A stretch of DNA of 64,000 nucleotides. Source: Tiliqua scincoides (taxonomy: Eukaryota > Chordata > Lepidosauria > Squamata > Scincidae). The DNA lies in the NCBI RefSeq assembly GCF_035046505.1, contig NC_089822.1:268657024-268721023 (forward strand), read 5' to 3'. This document shows, one piece after another, positions 31,701 to 40,700 of this stretch. Below the pieces are notes generated by a model, which saw only the letters and a list, made by a program, of their open reading frames with translations, made no database searches and had not been told where the DNA came from. Positions within the stretch are counted from its first letter, which is position 1, and each line of letters starts with the position of its first letter. A program made the position numbers and the translations under genes.

Positions 31701-34700
31701 GATGTGATAGACAGTTTGGCACAATGAGAGGATGCGGGGACAAAGGAGTGAATAAGCAGCCCATCCTGGGGCATTCCGTGTATAAATGCTTTTATGCGAA
31801 TGCCTGAAGTCTACGAGCAAAGGTGGGAGAACTGGAATGTCTGGTGACAAGGGAAAATATTGACATAGTGGGCATAACGGAAACCTGGTGGAATGCGGAG
31901 AATCAGTGGGATACCGCAATCCCGGGCTATAAACTCTACAGGAGGGACAGGCGGGGCGTGTTGGAGGTGGGGTGGCCCTTTATGTTAAGGAAGGGATAGA
32001 ATCCAGCAAAGTAGAGATTGAAGGTGGGTCCGACTCCACCGTAGAATCTCTGTGGGTTAAATTACCAGGCTTGTGCAGCGATGTAATACTGGGGGCGTGC
32101 TATCGTCCTCCAGACCAGAAATCTGATGGGGACCTTGAAATGAGGAAACAGATCAGGGAGGTGACAAGGAGGGACAGGGTTGTAATCATGGGGGACTTCA
32201 ATTATCCTCATATTGACTGGGTCAATTTGTGTTCTGGTCACGATAAGGAAACCGGATTTCTTGACGTGCTAAATGACTGTGGCTTAGATCAGCTAGTCAC
32301 GGAGCTCACCAGAGGACAGGTGACTCTGGATTTAATTTTGTGCGGTACGCAGGACCTGGTTAGAGATGTAAACGTTACTGAGCCATTGGGGAACAGTGAT
32401 CATGCTGCGATCCGTTTTGGCGTGCACGTTGGGGGAAGAATACCAGGCAAATCTCTAACAAAAACCCTTGACTTCCGACGGGCGGACTTCCCTCAAATGA
32501 GGAGGCTGGTTAGAAGGTTGAAAGGGAGGGTAAAAAGAGTCCAGTCTCTCCAGAGTACATGGAGGCTGCTTAAAACAACAGTAATAGAGGCCCAGCAGAG
32601 GTGTATACCGCAAAGAAAGAAGGGTTCCACTAAATCCAGGAGAGTGCCCGCATGGCTAACCAGCCAAGTTAGAGAGGCTGTGAAGGGCAAGGAAGCCTCC
32701 TTCCGTAAATGGAAGTCTTGCCCTAATGAAGAGAATAAAAAGGAACAAACTGTGGCAAAAGAAATGTAAGAAGTTGATATGGGAGGCCAAGCGAGACTAT
32801 GAGGAACGCATGGCCAGCAACATTAAGGGGAATAATAAAAGCTTCTTCAAATATGTTAGAAGCAGGAAACCCGCCAGAGAAGCGGTTGGCCCTCTGGATG
32901 GTGAGGGAGGGAAAGGGGAGATAAAAGGAGACTTAGAGATGGCAGAGAAATTAAATGAGTTCTTTGCATCTGTCTTCACGGCAGAAGACCTTGGGCAGAT
33001 ACCGCTGCCCGAACGGCCCCTCCTAACCGAGGAGTTAAGTCAGATAGAGGTTAAAAGAGAAGATGTTTCAGACCTCATTGATAAATTAAAGATCAATAAG
33101 TCACCAGGCCCTGATGGCATACACCCAAGGGTTATTAAGGAATTGAAGAATGAAGTTGCAGATCTCTTGACTAAGGTATGCAACTTGTCCCTCAAAACGG
33201 CCACAGTGCCAGAAGATTGGAGGATAGCAAATGTCACGCCTATTTTTAAAAAGGAAAAGAGGGGGGACCCGGGAAACTATAGGCCAGTCAGCCTAACATC
33301 CATACCGGGTAAGATGGTGGAATGCCTCATCAAAGATAGGATTTCAAAACACATAGACGAACAGGCCTTGCTGAGGGAGAGTCAGCATGGCTTCTGTAAG
33401 GGTAAGTCTTGCCTCACAAACCTTATAGAATTCTTTGAAAAGGTCAACAGGCATGTGGATGTGGGAGAACCCGTGGACATTATATATCTGGACTTTCAGA
33501 AGGCGTTTGACACGGTCCCTCACCAAAGGCTACTGAAAAAACTCCACAGTCAGGGAATTAGAGGACAGGTCCTCTCGTGGATTGAGAACTGGTTGGAGGC
33601 CAGGAAGCAGAGAGTGGGTGTCAATGGGCAATTTTCACAATGGAGAGAGGTGAAAAGCGGTGTGCCCCAAGGATCTGTCCTGGGACCGGTGCTTTTCAAC
33701 CTCTTCATAAATGACCTGGAGACAGGGTTGAGCAGTGAAGTGGCTAAGTTTGCAGACGACACCAAACTTTTCCGAGTGGTAAAGACCAGAAGTGATTGTG
33801 AGGAGCTCCAGAAGGATCTCTCCAGACTGGCAGAATGGGCAGCAAAATGGCAGATGCGCTTCAAGGTCAGTAAGTGTAAAGTCATGCACATTGGGGCAAA
33901 AAATCAAAACTTTAGATATAGGCTGTTTATGCCAATAAAGGTCTACTGAACTGAACTGATATAGGCTGATGGGTTCTGAGCTGTCTGTGACAGATCAGGA
34001 GAGAGATCTTGGGGTGGTGGTGGACAGGTCGATGAAAGTGTCGACCCAATGTGCGGCGGCAGTGAAGAAGGCCAATTCTATGCTTGGGATCATTAGGAAG
34101 GGTATTGAGAACAAAACGGTTAGTATTATAATGCCGTTGTACAAATCGATGGTAAGGCCACACCTGGAGTATTGTGTCCAGTTCTGGTCGCCGCATCTCA
34201 AAAAAGACATAGTGGAAATGGAAAAGGTGCAAAAGAGAGCGACTAAGATGATTACGGGGCTGGGGCACCTTCCTTATGAGGAAAGGCTACGGCGTTTGGG
34301 CCTCTTCAGCCTAGAAAAGAGACGCTTGAGGGGGGGCATGATTGAGACATACAAAATTATGCAGGGGATGGACAGAGTGGATAGGGAGATGCTCTTTACA
34401 CTCTCACATAATACCAGAACCAGGGGACATCCACTAAAATTGAGTGTTGGGCGGGTTAGGACAGACAAAAGAAAATATTTCTTTACTCAGCGTGTGGTCG
34501 GTCTGTGGAACTCCTTGCCACAGGATGTGGTGCTGGCGTCTAGCCTAGACGCCTTTAAAAGGGGATTGGACGAGTTTCTGGAGGAAAAATCCATTATGGG
34601 GTACAAGCCATGATGTGTATGCGCAACCTCCTGATTTTAGGAATGGGTTAAGTCAGAATGCCAGATGTAGGGGAGAGCACCAGGATGAGGTCTCTTGTTA

Positions 34701-37700
34701 TCTGGTGTGCTCCCTGGGGCATTTGGTGGGCCGCTGTGAGATACAGGAAGCTGGACTAGATGGGCCTATGGCCTGATCCAGTGGGGCTGTTCTTATGTTC
34801 TTATCTGGCACTCAAGGATAGGCTACTTCTAAATCCCAGAAGTTGCATATAGTCATGGCTTGTCACCTGTGATGGGCTTTTCCTCCATCAATCTGCCCAA
34901 CCCATTTTGAAAGCCCACCTCACTGCTTATCCTTGTCTCCAGGTCATTTATGAATGGGTTAAAAAGCACCAGTCCCAGGACAGATCCTTGGGGCACACCG
35001 CTTTTCACCTCTCTCCATTGTGAAAATTGCCCATTGACACCCACTCTCTGCTTCCTGGTCCTCAACCAGTTCCCAATCCATGAGAGGACCTGCCCTCTAA
35101 TTCCCTGATTGTGGAGTTTCCTCAGCAGCCTTTGGTGAGGGGCCTTTGGTGAAGGTGTCCAACACCTTCTGAAAATCCAGGTATATTATATCAACAGATT
35201 CCATATTCTGTAAAGGGGTGGAATAGCAGCAGTGGGGACCCCCCCCTTATTCTATCCCCCTTCCACTCCATCTTCCCCAGTTCACACAGGTTTGTACCAG
35301 TGAAAGGTTCCAGTACCTCTGGGACTGTCCTGCTCCTGTACGATACAGCACCCACTTGGGTGCTGTGACCACATTGGCAATTAAGGGAAATACAGGATTG
35401 GGGCCTAAGAGCCCAATGCTATGCATGTCTACTCAGAAGTAAGTTCCATTAGGGGCAATGTGGACAGGATTGGGCTGTCCACATTGACCCAAGAAAGTGT
35501 GGACAGGATTGGGCTGTAAGTTTTTTCTTCTGAAACAGGTTTTTGTCTCATAGGGAAATGCTGTCTCCTCTGTCTGGCTGCCAGTTATTTTGTACCTGTA
35601 TCTGCTGCCCCTTCTCCCTTTTTGGTTGTTTTAGCTCTAGGCATTTCTTTCATTCTTGAGGTTTCATGGAAAGCAGGATGTGTACTTTGAAAAATAAATA
35701 TGTATTGACATCATGTCCCTGCGATTCAACCTGGCATGTCAAAGGCCGAAGTCATTGGCGCAGCTGGGAGTCTCCACTCTTCATCCCTTTAAGGAAGCAG
35801 CCAGGAGTTTTGGGGGAGGTTCTGACATGGGACTTCCCCCCAATATGGTTTTCATGTTTTAGGAGCAAGAAGAGGAGTGGGAAACCTGTGGCCCTCAGGT
35901 CACATGTGGCTGCCCTTTGTGTATTTCTCCACAAATCCCACTGATCTCTGTGGTCTTTCCCTCTTGTGATGTCACTCCAGCTTCTTGAAGTCTCTTCCAG
36001 GTTCTGTGCTCTGTTACTAGGGCAACTGTCTGTAGTAATGAATAGTCTGTTCTTCTTGCCCTGCTGGTTCCATTACTACAGAGAGTTACCCTAGAAACAG
36101 AGCCCCAGAACTTGGAAAGTGTTTTAGTGATTTTCAACCACTGTAGGCCACACTCCCACAGCACGCCCGCATAACTTTTGTGGCACGCCAGTTGAAAATC
36201 ACTGACAAGAAGCCAAGAAAAGAGTAAGTATTATCTTCTATTATCTATCAACAAAGAGCATAGGGGTGCTTACCTAGAGAGGATGCAGACTCATAATTTG
36301 TCATCATAACATCCTCATAGAGAGCTCTTTGGCCTGGATTCAGCAAAGCCCATTCCGCTTCTGAGAAAAACACAGCCACCTCCCTGAAGGACACCACGTT
36401 CTGAAAGAAGGGAAAAAATCACTCACTCTTTCTCTGGAAGCTTCATATTGGCCTGTGTATAGCTACAAGTGCTTCTGCACACTCTCTCTTTTCGTGGGTG
36501 AGAGAGAGAGAGAGAGTGCGCACACAAGAACAGGGAAGTAACCCAGCACAAACTGATTTCTGACTGGTAATTTTTTTTTTCCTGTTGAAGGATGACTTTT
36601 CACTCTCATCCACCCTTATGTTTCTTCTAAGGACTTCTTTCAACCACTGGCCAGCTTTCATACAGTGGGATCAAATGCTACTATAAAAGCTCATGTTTTG
36701 GTCATTTGGGGGAGACCCCACCCACTCTGTGCCTAGGGCTTGAGCTCCTGTCATGTGGTTGGCCCACTAGACAGTGAAGGAGAAAAAGGAGATCTAAAAG
36801 GGAGACAGCAGAGAAATTAATCTGTCTTCATGGCGGAAGACCTTGGGCAGATACTGCTGCCTGAACGCCCCCTCCTGACTAAGGAATTAAGGGCACAATC
36901 CAGTCTTGCACTGGAACAGGCAAGCCAGGAGGCTTGTGCTGTATCCAGCACGAGATAAGCACCGCAGTGGTTCAGCTAAGGGGAAACTTTTCTCCTTACC
37001 CCCCCCCCCCCGGTTATCCACTGCAGTCCCTATGGGTCTCCTCGGAACGGAGCATCCTGAAACCGCTCCATGCTGCTAGGGGAACAGGGCGAAGATCTGG
37101 CATAGCAGCTGTATCCCAGTCCCACCTCCTGCTCCCCGCCCATCCCCGGAGCTACCCACCGCCTGCCCAGGAACGCTTCCCTCCCGCCTCCTCTCCGCCT
37201 CTTCCCTGCCCACCCCAGAGCCTTGCATCAGCTGAGTTTGGCCAATGCAAGGCTCAGTCCCTCCATCAGCATGGAGGCTGACTTCAGTCCATATGATATC
37301 AAAATTGCACCGCATCGTCCCAGGTTTAAANNNNNNNNNNNNNNNNNNNNNNNNNNNNNNNNNNNNNNNNNNNNNNNNNNNNNNNNNNNNNNNNNNNNNN
37401 NNNNNNNNNNNNNNNNNNNNNNNNNNNNNNNNNNNNNNNNNNNNNNNNNNNNNNNNNNNNNNNNNNNNNNNNNNNNNNNNNNNNNNNNNNNNNNNNNNNN
37501 NNNNNNNNNNNNNNNNNNNNNNNNNNNNNNTGGGAGAGAGGACGCAGGAGAACCCATAGACATTATATATCTGGACTTTCAGAAGGCGTTCAACATGGTC
37601 CCTCACCAAAGGCTGCTGAGAAAACTCCACAGTCAGGGAATTAGAGGACAGGTCCTCTCATGGATTGAGAACTGGTTGAAGACCAGGAAACAGAGAGTGG

Positions 37701-40700
37701 GTGTCAAGGGGAGAGAGGATGCAGGAGAACCCATAGACATTATATATCTGGACTTTCAGAAGGCGTTCAACACGGTCCCTCACCAAAGGCTGCTGAGAAA
37801 ACGCCACAGTCAGGGAATTAGAAGGCAGGTCTTCTCATGGATTAGGAATTGGACCAGGAAACAGAGAATGGATTTCAATAGGCTGTTTTCACAGTGGAGA
37901 GAGGTGCGAAGCGGAGTGCCTCAAGGATCTGATGGCCTTCAGGTGCCATCACCACATCCTGTGGCAAGGAGTTCCACAGATTTTGCTAAAACAGTTTCTA
38001 ATCATGCACTCAGTGGGCCATGGATTCTTATCTTCTTTCAGCAATGGCAACTCCAGTGGGTTTAGCACAGATCCAGAAGCAGCGGACAGTGACAATAAGA
38101 CTGCACTGGCATTCATCATAACATACTCCTGTGAACGCGCTGTCCCTGTAAATGAAACTGAATGAAAGTCCTGCACTTCACAGTAGTATGCAAGGAGCAC
38201 GGTAAGGAAGGAAGGAAATGACTGGCTTCCCGCTCAAGTAAGGAGGAAATAGATCACTGCATCTTGAACTGGAGGCAAGTTGGAGGGAGGAGACAGCTGC
38301 AGTCTTGGGGTTAAAAAGCACCCCAAGGCCTCAACCCCCTTGCAACAATTTGTTCACAACCCTCACTACCCTTGTGGATGGGCTGGCAGTGGCCCGAGCC
38401 CCTGTGACAGGAGTCTGTGCAAACTGGGGAGACCCAAGTTTAGTGACAGACTGATATTCAGAAAGTCACAGGATTAATTCTTGGCATCTCTAGATAGGAA
38501 AGGAATTGTCAGAGCAGGCAACACTGAACTAGCTGGACTGGCTCAGTACCAAAAATGAGGAAGCCAAAATGGTACATTTTGGCCATTAGCAAATGTTATG
38601 CTTCAATGCACACCAGCATCCAGCTTGCTGTAAGAGGCTGGTGCAAAAAGAAAATAGAGCACTGAGCCAAAGTTTCACCGGAAAAGACCAGACCACAAGA
38701 GCAGAGACGCTGGCCTAACCGCCGGCACCAGGAAGTAGCTCTCAACAGACCAGGGAATGTTTTTCAGAGAGAGGCTGAACTTCTCATGTCTTCTGTGCCT
38801 TCTACATCATTAACAGATGCTTGGCCTTCATTTGATTGAATGCTTTTTCACTATAAAAACTGGCGATTCTGTCTTCTGGGGAGAGGAGGTTGTCAAGCAG
38901 CTTTTTTCTGGGGTGTTTGTGTTCTCTCCCAAACCTAATAATGTTGGCAACCTTCAGTCCCGAAAGACTCTGGTATCGCGCTCTGAATGGTGGTTCTGGA
39001 ACAGCGTCTAGTGTGGCTGAAAAGGCTGATTCGGGAGTGACAATCCCTTCCACACTGGGAGCAAGTGCAGTCTGTCCCTGGTCTGTCTCCCTGGCTATGG
39101 GCCTTCCTTCTTTGCCTTCTTTGCCTTCCTTCTTTGCCTCTTAGCTGTTGGCCAAGTGTCTCTTCAAACTGGGAAAGGCCATGCTGCACAGCCTGCCTCC
39201 AAGCGGGCTGCTCAGAGGCCAGGGTTTCCCACCTGTTGAGGTCCACTCCTAAGGCCTTCAGATCCCTCTTGCAGATGTCCTTGTATCGCAGCTGTGGTCT
39301 ACCTGTAGGGCGCTTTCCTTGCACGAGTTCTCCATAGAGGAGATCCTTTGGGATCCAGCCATCATCCATTCTCACAACATGACCGAGCCAACACAGGCGT
39401 CTCTGTTTCAGCATCTCCCAAACCAGTACTGGTTTAAATAAAGTCTCTGACAGGGGCAGTGGTGTAGCTAGAGGGGGTGCAAAGCACTAAGCATATGCCT
39501 CCGTTTTGCACCTACCACCTGGAATGGCTCTGAAGGCATGCTACAAGATGAAGGCTGCAATCCTATCCACACTTAACTGGCAGTAAGCCCCCTGACTATA
39601 ATGGAACTTACTTCTGAGTAGACATGCATAGGATTGGGCTGTCAGTGCTTTGAACTGCCTCTAGCTACACCACTGGATGAGGGGAGTCTGCAGTGAAGAG
39701 TGACGTCTTAGCTTCTTTTTCTTCAACAGGAAGGACTTTTTCTTCCACAGGAAGGAGCTTCTGTAACTGCTAGCAGTTAAGCGAACAGCTGGAATTTAGC
39801 ACATGGCTAAACTTATTTATTAAATACAAATGTATCTGCTACTTTTGCACTCACGGAGTGCACGAAGCTAACAGCCTAATTTAAAATATCATTTAAATTT
39901 AAAATGTATTCTACCTGAAGTGTAACCATTTAAATACTGTAATTTAATGAGGGCCCTGTCTTGTACCATCCCTGAACACACCTCTGATACAGGCAGTACA
40001 CAAACATAAGAACATCAGAAGAGCCCCACTGCATCAGGCCAAGGCCCATCTAGCCCAGCTTCTCGTATCTCACATTAGCCCACCAGGCACCTCAGGGAGC
40101 ACACAAGACAACAAGAGAACTGCATCCTGTTTCCACTCCCTTGCATCTGGCATTGGTTGGTTGGCAGAGAGAGGCTACCCTTAAAACCGGGAGGTTGCAT
40201 ACAGTTATCATGACTTGTAACCTGTGATGGACTTTTCCTCCATAAACATATCCAATCCCCTCTGAAAGACATCTTGGTCAAGTGCCATTGCCACATCCTG
40301 CAGCAAGGATTCCCAAGTATTCATTACACACTAAGCAAATATTTTCTTTTGCCTGTTCTAACTTTCCTGACACTCAATTTTAGTGGATGTCCCCTGCTCC
40401 TAGTGTTGTGCAAGAGTGAAAAGAACATCCCTCTATCCATCCCCTGCATTATTTTATATGTATGCCTCCCCCCTTAGGCACCTTTTTTCTAGACTGAAGA
40501 GCCCCAAAAGTTGTAGGCTTCCCTCATAAGGGAAGTAAGAACATAAGAACAGCCCTACTGGATCAGGCCATAGGCCCATCTAGTCCAGCTTCCTGTATCT
40601 CACAGCGGCCCACCAAATGCCCCAGGGAGCACACCAGGCAACAAGAGACCTGCAAGGCCTCCTGGGAATTGTAGTTAAGAACATGAGAACAGCCCCACTG

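Larger units (their letters stand above)
29601..34804 (+). mobile_element. Near-full-length CR1 LINE, 5.2 kb
   Basis: The element has a long 5' region (29601-30659) with an internal TATA-type promoter and an 85-bp repeat, ORF1 (30660-31565), ORF2 (about 31697-34613) and a 190-bp 3' UTR ending in octamers gttcttatgttcttat. ORF1 is intact. ORF2 is broken by one TGA (31805, a likely CpG decay), a 1-nt loss near 31957, a 2-nt loss near 32745 and a 43-nt gain at 33926-33968. It is close in sequence to the copy at 6662-8967. It lies antisense in the gene B intron between the KRAB and finger exons. Confidence 0.9.

Noticed and set aside
34805-34860. Target-site duplication of the full-length CR1
   Set aside because: The 5' flank (before 29601) and the 3' flank (after 34804) share no convincing direct repeat. 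CR1 often lacks one.
37223-38065. A 280-codon plus-strand frame
   Set aside because: It runs through the 200-N gap and a CR1 duplication, so it is not a real gene.
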